A stretch of 64,000 nucleotides of DNA. Origin: Chlamydomonas reinhardtii. Its lineage: Eukaryota; Chlorophyta; Chlorophyceae; Chlamydomonadales; Chlamydomonadaceae. The DNA lies in contig NC_057010.1 in the NCBI RefSeq assembly GCF_000002595.2, positions 4,602,190 to 4,666,189 on the forward strand, written 5' to 3'. The notes under the pieces are model-generated. The model searched no databases and had not been told where the DNA came from. It was given only the letters and a program-made list of their open reading frames with translations. This document shows, piece by piece, positions 34,096-46,653 of this stretch. Position 1 is the stretch's first letter. Each line of letters begins with the position of its first letter. The position numbers and the translations under genes are program-made.

Positions 34096-37000
34096 TTACG
34101 CGCGGGAGCGCGCAGGGCTTATGTTGCTGCGCACGCTGCGCGGCGGGCTGGCGCCGGCGCGGCTGCGCGACCCCGGAGAGGCCGGCCGCGTGCTGCCAGC
34201 CTGCGCGGCGCCGCCTGTGTTGAGCTCCAGGGGGCCGTCGTGCTCGGGCTGCCAGTGGGCCAGGTCCTGCGGAGTGGTAGGGGTGGCAGGGGTGGGTTGG
34301 GTGGAAGCGTTGTGGCCGTGTTGGTGGAAGGAGGTGAGCGGCGGGCAGCGTAGCGCTGCACCACCGTGAAATCGGAGCGACGGTGCCAATGCAGCGGTTT
34401 CCGCGCAGTGGCCCGGTGACGACGTCCACCACTCTGCAGGTTCCTGTCATTCCCGTTGCCCCACCCTCAAACACCCCTCCTGTTCTGGGTCTCGGTTTCC
34501 TTAGGATTAGGTTGCTACTCCCCGGCACCAGAGCAGTTCCATGTATTACACAAACCATCGCATGAATGGCTCGCCCCCCCGCTTTTTACAACCATCTTCG
34601 CACCCCCCCTCCCCCACACCCACACACTTATGCGCCTCCGCCCTCCGCCTCTCACCAGGTCCTTGAGGAAGCGCTGCAGCACCTTGGTGTGGTCGGGCCG
34701 CGCGGGGTCCACGGTCTGTGTGTGCGGGGTGGGGGGTTGCAAGGATTGGTACAGAGAAGTGTAGCGAGCGGGGTGGGGGTGAGGGGTTACATGCATCATT
34801 GTTGAAGAAGTGAAGGCGTGGGGGGTGGGAAGTAACCCTGAACCAACGGGGGTGGAGAGTGGGGGAAGCAGCAAGGGCGCGGGGGGCGGGGAGCGGCACG
34901 AGCACGTGAGGCGCCTCACCGTCACGGTGGGTGGTACAGCTCAGAACACAGCCCAACAGACCAATACGCCAACAGGCCAAGACAACTCCAGCGAGCAGCT
35001 CCGGACATCGCGTGGAGCAACAGCGCCTGGCCCGCCGTGTCGCGGCGTGCCGGCACCAACCCCGCCGCCGCGCCGCCGCCACGCCCACCTTCCCCAGCCC
35101 CCCTTTGGGCTGGTATTTACAACCCCCTCCCTTCCACCCCACACCCACCTCCGCGTCGAGCCCCAGGCTGCGCACAGGGCCGCCCGCGCCAATGCCGCTC
35201 GCGCCACGCACGCGCGTCGACGCCGACGGCCGCGCGCCGCCCGGCGCGCCGCCGCCGCCTGCGCCCGCCTCCCCTGCTGCCGCCGCCGCTGAGCTTGACC
35301 CCGCGCCCCAGGTCATGATGCGGCGGATGATCTTCTTGACGGCGCTGCCGGGGCCGCTGCCCTTGCCGTCGCCGCCGTCGTCGCCGGCCGCCACCACCAC
35401 GGGTCCGTCGGCGTCCGGGTCGAACGCGGACAGATCCACATTCTGTAAGCGGGTGAATGTGTTTGTGTTTGTGTCTGTGTGTTATAAAGTGAACGAAAGC
35501 CCGCCCAACGTGTCTGTGTGTGTGCGTATGTGTGTGGGGGCGTGTGTCAACAAACCACAAACGAAGCCCCCTGCGTGTGTCTTTGTGTAGTGTGTGTCCT
35601 CTGTTCGCTTCGCCTTTCATATGCCCCACAGGGTCCAGTCTAGCCGCGCGCGTGGTACTCGATTCTCGGGACCCCAACAGACTAAAGCGAGGGCCCGTGC
35701 CTCACTTCGCACATGCATACGGAACCGGGACACCCATCCTCTCATCCCTTCCAACACACCCCGCCGCCTGCCCCCTTACGTCCCTCTCCCTCCTCCCTCT
35801 TCCCTCCTCCTCCTCCTCCTCCTCCCTCCTCTCCTCCTCCCTCCTCCCTCCTCCGTCTCCCTCCTCCTCCTCCCTCCTACCTGCATGAAGTTGAGCGCCG
35901 CCCGCTGCGCCTCCACGTCCGCTGGCGCCGCCGCCGCGCCGCCGGGGCCTGCGCCCGCCACCGGGTACGCCGCCGACAAGGCCACGCTGGCCGCCGTCAT
36001 GCCGCCATCCACTGACATGGCCGCGGTGCCGCCGCCGCCGCCGCGCACCGAGGCGGAGCCGCGTGATAGGCGCGCCAGTACGCCGCTGTTGACGGCGCCA
36101 GCCAGGGAGGGCGGGCCGCCGGCGTTGCTGACGCTGCGCACGCTGCGGGCGCGCTCCAGCCCGCGTGCGAGGCGGTTCGAGACCTGGGAGGGAGCGAGGG
36201 AGGGAGGGAGGGAGGGGTACCGTAAGGCGGTAACGTAAGATGGAAGGGGAGGAGCAGGGTGACTAGGGAGGGCGGGGGTGGCTTTGGGTCTGGGTGTTGC
36301 TCAGGCAAGTCCAGGCCCCGTCCAGCGCGTGCAGGTGGCCTTTTGACAATTCACCTCCGCACTCCCCCCCGCTTACATGGGGGGGGGGGGCTCACCCCTT
36401 CCTTAATTTGACGCCCAACATACCGCCGCCACGCGTCCACCAACCGTGCCACCGTGCACTCAGCCCGCGTCCACCCACCTACCCACCCTCCAGCCCACAT
36501 CCACACCCACCCACGCGCACCCACCCACATCCATCCACCCACCCACCCTCACACATCCACATCCACACCCACCCACCCACGCCCATACCCACGCCCACAC
36601 CCACACCCACACCCACCCACACGCACCCACTCACCCAACCACGCACCTGGCTCATGCGGTCCTCGTCGTCCAGCGCCAGCACCTCCTCCTCCTTGCGCCG
36701 GGCCTGAGCCGCCTTCTTCAGGTACCTGCACACGGGCCGGGAGGGAGGGGGCGCGGGGCGGGGCGGGGGACGGTCGAGTGGAGGGGCGGGGCATGAGCGG
36801 GTCGGCAGGGGCATATGGCATTGCCGCGGCGCACTCACACGGAGGGGGGGGGGGTCAACATGATGAGATCCATTCTCAAACAGGGTGCTGGCCCCTTGTG
36901 CGGCGCATTTACACCGGGTCGCTCCGCTCCGCAGCACCCACCACTTGTTTACACCTGCCAGTGCCCGAGTTCCTCCCCAGTCCCCACTCTCCAGCCTATT

Positions 37001-38384
37001 CACACAGCCTCCTGGCTAAGCCCTTGCCCTCCGCCCCGCCGCAACCGCTCACCTCAGCCATTCCACCCATCCCCACACACCCGCTCCCCACTGCACCCGC
37101 CCACCCACTACTCCCACCCCAACCCCTCCCCACTGCACCCGCCCACCCATTGCACCCACCCCAACCCCTCCCCACTGCACCCACCCCCACTGCACCCACC
37201 CCAGCCCTCCCCACTGCGCCCACCCCTGCCCCTCCGCTCCCCAGCCCACCCCGCCCCCCACCCGGCCCACTCCTCCACCCCGCCCACCTGGACAGCTTGA
37301 AGTGCAGGTTGAGCGAGGCCACCTCCGCGGGCGTGCACAGCTCAGTGCTGCCCTGCAGGGGGGTAAGCGGGAGGGAGGGAAGGGGCAGGGGAGGCGGCCA
37401 GCCGGTGACACCAGCTCTGGCGCTGACTGCACCTCGCCGATGACTCTGTCACAGCCACTCCAACCTTCCGACCCAGCCTCTCGGCCCCCTCCGCCCTAGC
37501 ATCTCGGCCTCCAGCCCCACCGCCCGCAGACCCCTAGCGCGCCGCCGCGCCGCCCCCACACCCCCTCCCTCCATCCTAGCCCCTCAGAAGTGCTGCCCCT
37601 CACCGCGCCCCCACCTGTATGAAGCAGGGCTGTATGGGCGAGGCGCCGTTGGTCACCAGCAGCTTCACAATCTCGCCATGCCCGCGCTGGGCAGCCAGGA
37701 ACAGAGCCGTGATCTGGAAGGGGGGAGAGGAGGTGGTTGGGGTGTTGGGGAGCACGTGGTATGGGTGCATGTACGTGTGCACGCGTGCTGGCCTGCTGGG
37801 TTTGGCGGGAAAGCTCATGCGCGCGCGCGCGGGCGTGTGCGCGCTGCTATGCGTGTGCGGGCTGCAGTGCGTGCGCGGTGTGGCGTGCCTGATGTGGTGC
37901 CAGTGGGGCGAAGTACGGCGTCGTGGTGTGGGTGTGGGTGTGGGGGTCGCTGATTGCCAGCACGGCGCGTTGCTTTAGGTGGGTGCGGCTGCGGCGCTAG
38001 CCCCTGGCCCCACGTAGCAGCAGTCCCTGCGTAGCCCCCTGCCTCCGCAACCTTACGGCACAGTACTGGAGCCAGTGTGGGGATGTAGCAGGACCGAGCC
38101 GTCAGTCAGGCCGGCTGCTCCAAGTTCCACCCGCTCTCCTCCTTGCCTTGGGTTCGGTTGGTTTGGGCTGGTATCTATACCCCCCCCCCCAACACACACA
38201 CACACGCATACACAGAGAGGCACCGCACCCCGCACGCCACGCGCGAGCCAACGCAGCGGTCCCAACTCCCAAGGGCTAGTAGCACCTACCCCGCACACCA
38301 GCCGCCCGTGCTGGTTCCGCAGCGACACCGTCTCGTGCAGGCTGCATCCGTCCGTGATGCATTGCAGCGTGCCCTGAATGTCAC
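34096..38384 (-). CDS. Ankyrin-repeat protein, N-terminus unresolved
   Basis: Eight exons join in phase on the minus strand: 38384-38290, 37713-37615, 37352-37288, 36725-36647, 36183-35881, 35442-35149, 34715-34656 and 34266-34096, giving about 388 residues. The first exon begins in phase 1, so at least one 5' exon is missing. GRLVCG from exon 1 joins ITALFLAAQRGHGEIVKLL and VTNGASP, a textbook ankyrin repeat; DIQGTLQCITDGCSLHE before it looks like another. A charged segment follows (YLKKAAQARRKEEEVLALDD), then long Ala/Gly/Ser-rich regions and a Pro/Ser/Arg tail (PGSRSRAGASPPRSVRS). No enzymatic domain is visible, so it is probably a scaffold or adaptor. Introns hold CACCCA and CCTCCT repeats. 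The gene diverges from the signal peptidase gene. Confidence 0.65.
35492..35505 (+). repeat. AACGAAAGCCCGCC motif beside TG-rich tract
   Basis: Fourth copy of the dispersed motif, in an ankyrin-gene intron, followed by GTGTCTGTGTGTGTG. Confidence 0.55.
35770..35880 (+). repeat. CCTCCT polypyrimidine run
   Basis: Simple CTCCTC repeat in an ankyrin-gene intron, directly at the splice donor of the 36183-35881 exon; purine-rich in the transcript. Confidence 0.85.
36460..36645 (+). repeat. CACCCA-rich minisatellite
   Basis: CACCCACC-type repeats in an ankyrin-gene intron; the part up to the exon is duplicated at 26020-26220. A related CCCACTGCACCCGCC array lies at 37085-37215. Confidence 0.85.
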
Positions 38385-39268
38385 CTGTTGCGTATTGGTA
38401 ACGGGCAAGGAGCACCACGAGGGGTTGTCAAGGGCGCTCCCCGACGGCAGTGGGGCGATGGCATCGTGGCCCGCCTCGGCGCGCCAGGCAGCGGTTTGCG
38501 CCAGTTACGCCGAGGCGCGAAAGTTGCTTCGCTTTTGCGCGGACACGAGCAGCTTCAATACATCGCAGGTAACGCCGCTGAAAGGGCCAGCGTCCGCTCG
38601 AGGGCGGCTCGCTGGGCTCCAGCTGCTGCACAGCGTCAACGCGCACTGCCAGATGGGTCGTTCGCGCGAGCCGGAGCCCACCCCGCAGCGACGCACCTCT
38701 GTATGCACACCAGTGCAACCTTGGAAGCTTGCTGCTAGCTCCGTGTGGCATCTGCATTCCGCTAGACGGCGCTGAAAGAGCAGTTCGCCCGGGTGCCAAC
38801 TGGTGCTGGTCCGGCGTTGTCATCTATTGTTGACCAATTTTGGTCGGACGTCAAATCCAGTACCTAATGACGCAAGGTCACCCGAGATACAGAGCGCTAG
38901 AGTTTGGGGGTCAGAGAAGCCGCGCTGGTCTGTGCTCTTAATAACGCAATGCAGAAATAATATGTCATCACGCCTTCGTGCTTGCTTAGCGTTGCTATGT
39001 GCTCCAGACAGAAGAACGGAAACTCAGAGTGCATGAGTTGCATGGGCGCTGCACCATTGTTCTCCGCCCTTCAGGAAAGCTGGCGATGTCCTACACGCCT
39101 ATATTGCTGCAGATTACCTGTCACTATAGAATAACGGTCAGGTTGTGGGTCGACCGCGGCAGAAATGTTTTCCTTGCGGACCTTGCGGGCTCTGCCGGCA
39201 TGCCAGGCAGGCCGATCCTCCCAGATGGCCGTTGTCAGGTAAGATAAAGCCGGCAATACATAGGACTA
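38385..39268. promoter_or_regulatory. divergent region between ankyrin and signal peptidase genes
   Basis: Must contain the missing 5' exon(s) and promoter of the ankyrin gene and the signal peptidase promoter. Possible minus-strand coding (CDVLKLLVSAQKRSNFRAS) near 38570 could be the missing exon, but no phase-compatible donor was settled. Confidence 0.4.
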
Positions 39269-41961
39269 ATGCGGATGTTTGTTGGTCCTGGAGGACATTC
39301 CTTGCTTCCTGGTTGCAATGCGCAGCCAGTGAGGCTCCTTTTATTCTCAAATGATAAATATGCCGTGAATCCTATCAATTGTAGGTTCGGCGGCGTCCGC
39401 ACGGCCCCGGCGCGGAGCATGGCGGTGCGAAACTCCAACCAAGGTGCGCTGTTTTAGGGGCGGATTATGCGCTTCTTGGCGCTGTTAGAGCGGGGAAGAT
39501 GCTATTGGGGGTGGGGGTGAGGCACTGCACGCTGGCCTTGGGGTGGGGCGAGGCGAGGGGAAATGCCTTGCTGGCGCCCGTCATTCCCGTCCTTCCCACG
39601 CGCTCGCCACGGCACCCTGCACCTCATAGAATCCATGCCGCCTTGCACAACTGATGAAAGCAGACATGGAGTCTCGCACCACGACTTCGGACGCCAAGGC
39701 GGAGCACGCGGCGCAGCAGGCCGCCGCTAGCAGCAGCAGCAGCAGCAGCAGCGGCGCCAGCTCCAGCAACAATAGCAACAGCAACAGCTCGAGCAGCAAC
39801 AACGCCGGCAGCGCGGGGTCATCTGGGTCGGACGGCGACTACGTTTCGGCGTTCGGGCTGCGCATCAGCAAAGACGACCTGCTCACCATTGCCCTGGCGG
39901 TCGCCATCTCGTACGGGATACGTTCCTTCGTGGCCGAGCCGCGTTTCATCCCCTCTCTGTCCATGTATCCCACGTTTGACGTGGGCGACCGCCTCATTGC
40001 GGAGAAGGTCACCTACCGCTTCATCAGGTACGCCTCCTGCCTCCTGTGGCTCTGCTGCGGCGGCAGAGGAAGGGCGGCGCAAACGCGGACGGGCACCGTT
40101 GACTGCGCCAGCGGCCAGCCAGGGGGCCAGCCATGTTACGGCCACCGAGGGCACCCCGCATCCATACATCCACACATGGGGTGGCCCAGTCGCACTTTGC
40201 ACACGGGATTACTGCCGCTGCAGGGAGCCTGTGCCGGGCGATGTGATCATCTTCCACCCGCCCAAGGAGATCTCGCCGGAGACGGGCCCGCTGGGCTTCC
40301 TGGCGGATGACAACGTGTACATCAAGCGCGTGGTGGCGGTGGAGGGCGACACCATTGAGGTAAGGGCACGGCGGTGCGGGGAGGGGGAGCAGAAAGGGGT
40401 TTGCGTTTGCGGAGGGGAAGTGCGCTGCACTGCGCTGCACGCTCCCCGGGTGTGCACGCTGGGCTGGGGACGGAAGAGGTTATTTGCCTGGAGCCGACGT
40501 GCTAGTCACAGACGTGCTCATCCCCCCTTGCTCTCTTGGGGCTGGCAGGGAGGCTGGGGGTGCGGTTTGAGGAGCAGGTGGTGGGAATGGGCGCGGGGGG
40601 TGGGGCGGGGACCTGGGTCGGCTGTGCATGAGGGCCTGGGACTCCAGGGCAAGGGTGCCTGGCAAGCAGCGGTGAGTTGTGAGGGTCGGGACCAAACATG
40701 CTGGGGTTGGAGGTGCTGGCGATGATGATCCGGCTCTTTTACTTTCCTTTTCCCGAAGCTGAGGGCCCTTCTGGGGTCCGGCGCGGAGACACAGCCCGAT
40801 CTGAGGCCACATTGCAAACGACGAGCATGGGTGCGGGTACGGTGCGGTCACTGCGCGGCCGGCAGGGACAGGCAGAGACAGGGACAGGCCGTGACTGACG
40901 AAAAAGGTGCATGGTGTGTTGAAGGAGGTCGTTGATGACTCGGCTCGTCTACTTTCCTTTTCCCGAATCTGAGGGCGCCACAAGGTGCCTGAAGCGGACA
41001 AGCAGCCCAATCTGATTCCTCTGGGCTGCAGGCTGCAGCTCACTAGCCAACCCAACCTAGATGCATCACGTTATTGCGTTCCAACACAATGCTTACGCGG
41101 CAAGGTGCAAACATTCGGATGGCCAGCCTCGGTGATGACTCGCCCTGATTTACTTTCCTTTTCCCGAAGCTGAGGGAAACCGTTGCGGAGAAACATGGCC
41201 TGTCTGAGAGATGCTCCGACACGCACGCAATTTGTTTTACACACCCAACCGCACCGCCGCGCAATACCGTCCTGCACTTACAACCTGACATACCGGTGCC
41301 GTCGCACGCGCTACCCGCAGGTTCGCAACGGGCGCACGTACGTCAACGGCGTGGCCCGCAGTGAGCCCTTCATCGCGGAGAGCCCGCTGTATGAGATGCC
41401 CCGGCTGCTGGTGCCGCCCGGCGATGTGAGTGTCCGGGAGCTGTACCGTGCGGCCGACTGGCGTGTCCGTGGCCGCCCCTTCTTGCAATACCGCAGCATG
41501 AAAGGTTTATTCCGTACTCTTAGGTTTACTGCTCCTCCCGCGCTACTCCCTGCGCACAGGTTTTTGTGATGGGTGACAACCGCAACAACAGCTACGACAG
41601 CCACCTGTGGGGGCCGCTGCCCAAGGAGAACATCGTGGGCCGCGCAGTGGCCAAGTACTGGCCGCCCTGGAAGGCGGGCGGGCTTGACGACTACACGGGT
41701 GAGCCAGGGCTCGATGTTGAGGGCAGGCTAGGTTGTGCGCGGGGGCTGAAGTTGGGCGGCGGTGCTGCGTGGGATGGGGGAAGTCAGAGGGCAGGCCAGG
41801 CCAGGGGTGCACCGACCGCAGCGCATCGACCGCAGCCCATAAGACCATGCATCATGCGCACTGCCATTATTAACTATCTTCTTGGCGCATGCGCAGGCGT
41901 TCTGGCAGCCAGCACGGGGCCACAGCAGGGGACAACCGCCAAGGCTGCCTCGTCATCTTGA
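39269..41961 (+). CDS. Type I signal peptidase, thylakoidal processing peptidase type
   Basis: Exons 39269-39443, 39664-40027, 40224-40359, 41321-41425, 41560-41698 and 41897-41961 give 327 residues in frame. The first exon is inferred from a phase match and its basic, Ser/Ala-containing transit-like sequence; otherwise translation could start at ATG 39654. After a Ser/Asn-rich linker comes one membrane helix ([19 protein letters not shown], ~131-149) and then the S26 signal peptidase boxes: PSLSMYPTF with the nucleophile Ser (~158), [29 protein letters not shown] with the general-base Lys (~214), and [17 protein letters not shown]. The family removes thylakoid-transfer signals from lumenal proteins and matures envelope proteins. 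The intron before exon 4 contains three copies of a repeated module. It is followed by PGDH-A on the same strand. Confidence 0.88.
40721..41176 (+). repeat. three spaced copies of an intronic module
   Basis: ACTTTCCTTTTCCCGAAGCT followed by GAGGG occurs at 40741-40765, 40951-40975 (one change) and 41152-41176, about 205 bases apart, each preceded by GATGA(C/T) and followed by a loosely similar ~50-base stretch. All lie in one intron of the signal peptidase gene. Confidence 0.85.
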
Positions 41962-42822
41962 GTGAAGCGAGAATGCGATGTGAATAGTGCAGCTGGATGC
42001 CGTGTGGTGCGCCTAGCCCTTTGTAGACGAACTGTGATGTTAGCGGTGCTGACGAGAGGTGAGAGTCCACGCTTGTGCGTGCAGGGCTGGAGAGGTTGTG
42101 CGTGCAGGCTTAGAGAGGCTGAGCGGGCTGAGAGGGTGCCGTTGCGAGAGACGGGCGTTCGGGAGTGAGGGATGAAGAGTAAGAGATATCGGCGCGTCGT
42201 GACGTCCTGAGGTGCGCAGATCGCCATGGGTTTGCCCAGTATGTGCAAATGCGAGACGCCCGTATGCCCTCAACCGACCGATACCCGGACAATCCAAGAC
42301 ACCCCAGGCCGCACGCACGCACGCCCAACACCGGCCCCGCCGGCCTCCCACGCAACACGCAGTTGGTCTCCAGCATACGTTTGGGCGTATTTCATTCAAC
42401 TTTAAATGAGTTAGGGCCGCACGGCGTCTCATGCTGAGAATGTTTGTGCACAATTGAAGTCATCGCCGGTACAAATGTAGGCGCCCGAAGCCAGCCAACC
42501 AATGCGCGCCTAAGGCACCCGCTAGCTTTCACCGGGCCAAGCTACATGCGTGCATTTGTTGGACGCCACGCTGCCACGCCTCGCTGCCACAACACGACAT
42601 GTATGTACGACAACATGGTCGCTCGCGTGTTTTTCTTAAATTCGTGGCCCCACGCCTTGCACCTCATTTCCCAACCTCCCTTACCCTTCTAAATTGTTTG
42701 TTATCTTGTTTGAAGTAGAATTTGACGAGCTACACTCTTAAGTCTCGGCGGCGTTTGGTTCCATTGACTCGAGCCTTCACAGCACCGCCCGTCAGAACCG
42801 ATTGTAAGCTAACGCGTCAAAA
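41962..42822 (+). promoter_or_regulatory. signal peptidase 3' UTR and PGDH-A upstream region
   Basis: No gene seen. The left part must be the 3' UTR; the right part the promoter and 5' UTR of PGDH-A. Confidence 0.4.
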
Positions 42823-45525
42823 ATGATGCTGCACGCTACTGCTCCCCTGACCGGCAAGGTAAGCCCGGAGGTCTCGTTGATTGAACGAGTTTCGTCGCCC
42901 CTACACCGTCGCGCGTGCATTTGCCGTGTGGAGTTTCTTAGCATGCATGTCGTGTACCAAGCGATGATGTCTGCCGCCACGGTCCCATGCTAAGAGGGTG
43001 CTCGCGCGCCATGTGCGGAACCCTCGTGCTTCTCCGCAGGCCGTTGCCTGCAAAGGCTCTCGTAGCGTCCCTTGCGTCGCTCCTCGCACGACAGGTGCGC
43101 AAACTATGCAAATTGACTAGGTAGCTTAACACTGTCGGAGTGCACGTTTGGCCTCTGCGGCCGCATGGCCTCCTTGTTTTTTGTAGCCTTTCGCACTCAG
43201 AACAGGTTATTGTCATACACCATACGATAGTGCTACAACTGGGCGTTTCAGCCGAAGCATGCTCCGCGACCTCCACCTGAAGGGTGTTGCGCTGCCATGC
43301 TTGCTATCCCGCGTCCTGCCGTGCAGCTCGCCGCCTGCCTGTCGCGCGCGCCACCAGCACCGAGAGTGATGAGATTGCTCTGCTGGAGAAGGCCCTGAGC
43401 ATTGCCAAGGAGCGCGCCGCCAAGGCCAAGGAGGTTGCTGCTGCCCCTCCCGCTACTGCCGCCGGCGGCTACAGCGGCCCCGGCTTCACCATCAAGACCT
43501 TCAACGCCATCTCGCCCGTTGGCCTGGAGCGCTTCCCCGCCGGCAAGTACGTGGTCAGCGGCGACGACGCCAAGCTGCCCGCCTCGCCCATGGCCATCAT
43601 GCTGCGCTCGCACCAGCTGAAGCAGGAGGAGGTGCCGCCCACCGTGCGCTGCATCGTGCGCTGCGGCGCCGGCGTGAACAACATCCCCGTCCCCAAGATG
43701 ACGGAGCTGGGCATCCCCGTGTTCAACACGCCCGGCGCCAACGCCAACGCCGTGAAGGAGCTGGTCATCTGCGGCCTGCTGCTGGCCAGCCGCGGCATCC
43801 TGGAGGGCAACAAGTACACCGAGGAGGTCATCTACAAGGAGGAGAACGTGAGTGCCTGGGGGCTGGGGCTGGGGTTGGGGCTGGGTTCCAAGTGGCAGGC
43901 AGTTTGGCGTGGGGCGTGCGCGAGCGGCTTGGTCTAGGCTTGTGCCAGGTGCGCGATGCGGAAAGACCCAGTCCCTGCTGCGGAGGCGCACGGCTCTGTC
44001 GCAGGGACTGCCGTATGCAGTGCCGGGCTCGAGGAGGACCGGGTTGGTGATCACTGCGGGTCCTCATCTGGGGCAAGAGCCCAGCGCTGGCCGTAGAGCT
44101 AGTTCAGCACCCGCCGTCCTTACCTGCTCATGCTGCTTCTTCCGACTCCTCAGATGGACTACGACAAGGTGGCTAAGCGCATTGAGAAGGACAAGGCCAA
44201 ATTCGTGGGCTGCGAGATTGAGGGCAAGACGCTGGGTGTGGTGGGCCTGGGTGCCATTGGCGGCCGCGTGGTGAACGCCGCGCTGGCCCTGGGCATGAAG
44301 GTGGTGGGCTATGACCCCGTGCTGTCGCTGGACGCCGCCTGGAAGCTGCCCGGTGACCGCATGGCGCGCGCAGAGAGCCTGGAGGACCTGCTGAAGGTGA
44401 GGGGTGGAAGGGAGCGGCTGTGGGGGTGGCGGGGCGAAAGGAGCGAGGGCAGGGGCACATGGAACGGGGTCTGGAGCTTGGTATGCTGGACATGGGACCG
44501 GCGAGGGCTGGTGCGACAGCGGGAAGGGAAGGCCCAGCCAACAGGAGACGGCGGGAGAGTTGACAGCCACGAAAGCAGCTACAGCAACTACTTGATAGCG
44601 AGTCAGTGACTGACGTGTGTGTATGTGTTTCGCCTCCAACAATCAACAGGTGTCGGACTACGTGACCGTGCACGTGCCGTACATCAAGGGTGCCACGCAC
44701 CACATGATCAACGGCACCAACCTGAAGCAGTGCAAGCCCAACGTCAGCTTCCTGAACTTCTCTCGCACGGAGATCATTGACGGCGAGGCCCTGCGCGACA
44801 TGTACAAGGCCGGCCGCCTCACCGGCAAGTACATTTCCGACTTCGCTGACCCGTTCCTGTCGGGCCACCCCAAGCACCTGGTCATTCCCCACCTGGGCGC
44901 CTCGACCGAGGAGGCTGAGGACAACTCGGCTGCCATGGCTGCGGAGACCGTGAAGGACTTCCTGGAGACCGGCACCATCCGCAACTCGGTCAACTTCCCC
45001 CAGGTAAGGCCGCGTCTTGCAACGAGGGAGGGGAGGACTCATGCAGGTGCAACGACCTTGCGGCGTTGATATCACGCTGGTCCTTGCGATGCCTCGGTGC
45101 TCGTAGGCCATTGGTGGCAGTGGGGCTGGTGTTGATGCGGTCACAGGCCGTGTGTTTGACCTGGCGCTGAAGCTGTCCCTTCCTTTCTAATGTCCCTGGT
45201 GCAGACCGTGCTGGACAAGAAGCCCGGCCACATTGGCGGCCGCCTGTGCATCGTCAACAAGAACGAGGCGGGTGTGCTGGGCCAGATCACCACCTTCCTG
45301 GGCACGCAGAACATCAACATTGAGCAGCAGATCAACACCTCGCGCGGCGACATCGCCTACACCGTGCTGGATTTCGGCAAGGTGGAGGACCCCGCCGGCC
45401 TGCAGGCGGGCCTGGCCAAGGCCTGCCCTGCCATCATCTCGTCTCGCTTCATCGGCAACGTCTTTGACGATGAGCTGGGGCAGCCCGGCACATACTTCTA
45501 CGTCAAGTGGGCCAACAGCGCATAA
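42823..45525 (+). CDS. D-3-phosphoglycerate dehydrogenase, bacterial-like, with ACT domain (PGDH-A)
   Basis: Exons 42823-42858, 43040-43094, 43327-43847, 44154-44396, 44650-45003 and 45205-45525 join to 509 residues. The enzyme oxidises 3-phosphoglycerate to 3-phosphohydroxypyruvate with NAD, the first step of the phosphorylated serine pathway. The first ~40 residues are a plastid-type transit peptide (MMLHATAPLTGKAVACKGSR). Then RCGAGVNNIPV (substrate loop), the NAD fold GVVGLGAIGGRVV (~233-245), FSRTEIIDG with catalytic Arg (~324), and HLGASTEEAEDNSA with catalytic His (~366). Residues ~404-509 form a C-terminal ACT domain (CIVNKNEAGVLGQITTFLG), the usual site of serine feedback. The canonical Gly after the catalytic Arg is Thr here (Gly in PGDH-B). 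It lacks the extra domain of the plant-type enzyme at 62.2 kb. Confidence 0.93.
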
Positions 45526-46653
45526 GCGGCTTGCTCGTTTGCCAGCTGGGGCGCACCGTGGCTGCGGCCTCACGGGATGGCGATTTCGGGCAGACAGCGC
45601 TGGTGCAGGAGCCGTGCGGAGCATGGCTGGCGTGCAGCGCAAGCGGTCTAGTGGCGGCTGCGGGCGCTGGGAGCATTGAAGAGCCTCGATAAGCCTCAGT
45701 ATATTACATAGGCCTTCTTCGATATAGGCGTCCGGTGAATGGTCTGCAGGGAAGGGCACATAGGCCCCCAGCTACCCTTCCAATTACAGTGTAAGAGTGA
45801 CTTAGTGATAACATTTTGACGGTTGCGAGTGTCTGACTGCTTTGACAAGAGTGGCATGCGCGTTCTGCATTATACGCATGGCTGACCCTTCACTTGCGCC
45901 TTGCGGCTACTGTTTACCACGGTGTGACAAGCGTGGATCCGTTCAGGCGTTACTGATACTCAAGCTGACACAAGTGACCGTTGCGTTGCGGATTGGCGTG
46001 TGACGTATAAATGGTGGTAACGGGGTCCGATTGCAGGGCTAGGTGTGTGTGTTGCCTAGAGGGCTGCACACGAATTCTTTGGAACATGCGGCTTGGTCCC
46101 GTTCGGGTTCCTGAAGAGTGCAGGATTTCGATAAAGCGGCCGCAGGGGTGCACTCCTCAGCGGCCGCATGTGCGCGTCGATCATTGGTGCCCGATTCTTT
46201 CCAGTGTAAATGCACTGCCTGCAAGCAAGTTGCGGTGGCAGGTGGCAGGTGACGGCGCTATGCCAGGGTGCCATATGGAATCGCTGGACATGATGCTCAG
46301 GTCGCGGAGGGCTTGAATACCAGCTAGGAGCAATTGCGCAACGACACGGGACTCGCGGGTGTGGGGTGGGGCGGGCTGGCCAGGGCTGACCGTGTCAAGC
46401 CAACATGCCGAGCCCCAATGTGCAGAACCGCCGGCCTGAACATATGCCGCCTTCAAAGTGTCCCATGGAACATTATTACAACAGTCAGCCCGCGCAGCAT
46501 ACAGAGGAAAGGACGAAAGCGACCGGCCTGGCGCAAATTTAAACTTCGTCTACTTCGATCGCAAACCCTGTTATGTCATAACGGCCGCATAGCTGTGCAC
46601 GTATCACGGGCCCTTAGCTGCAAGAGCCAGAGGCTCTCCGGGCCAGGAGAGCC
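45526..46653 (+). other. PGDH-A 3' UTR and nucleoporin upstream region
   Basis: No additional gene, RNA or repeat recognised. The right portion is the likely nucleoporin promoter. Confidence 0.4.
45790..45794 (+). terminator. TGTAA poly(A) signal of PGDH-A
   Basis: TGTAA about 265 bases after the stop codon. Confidence 0.6.
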
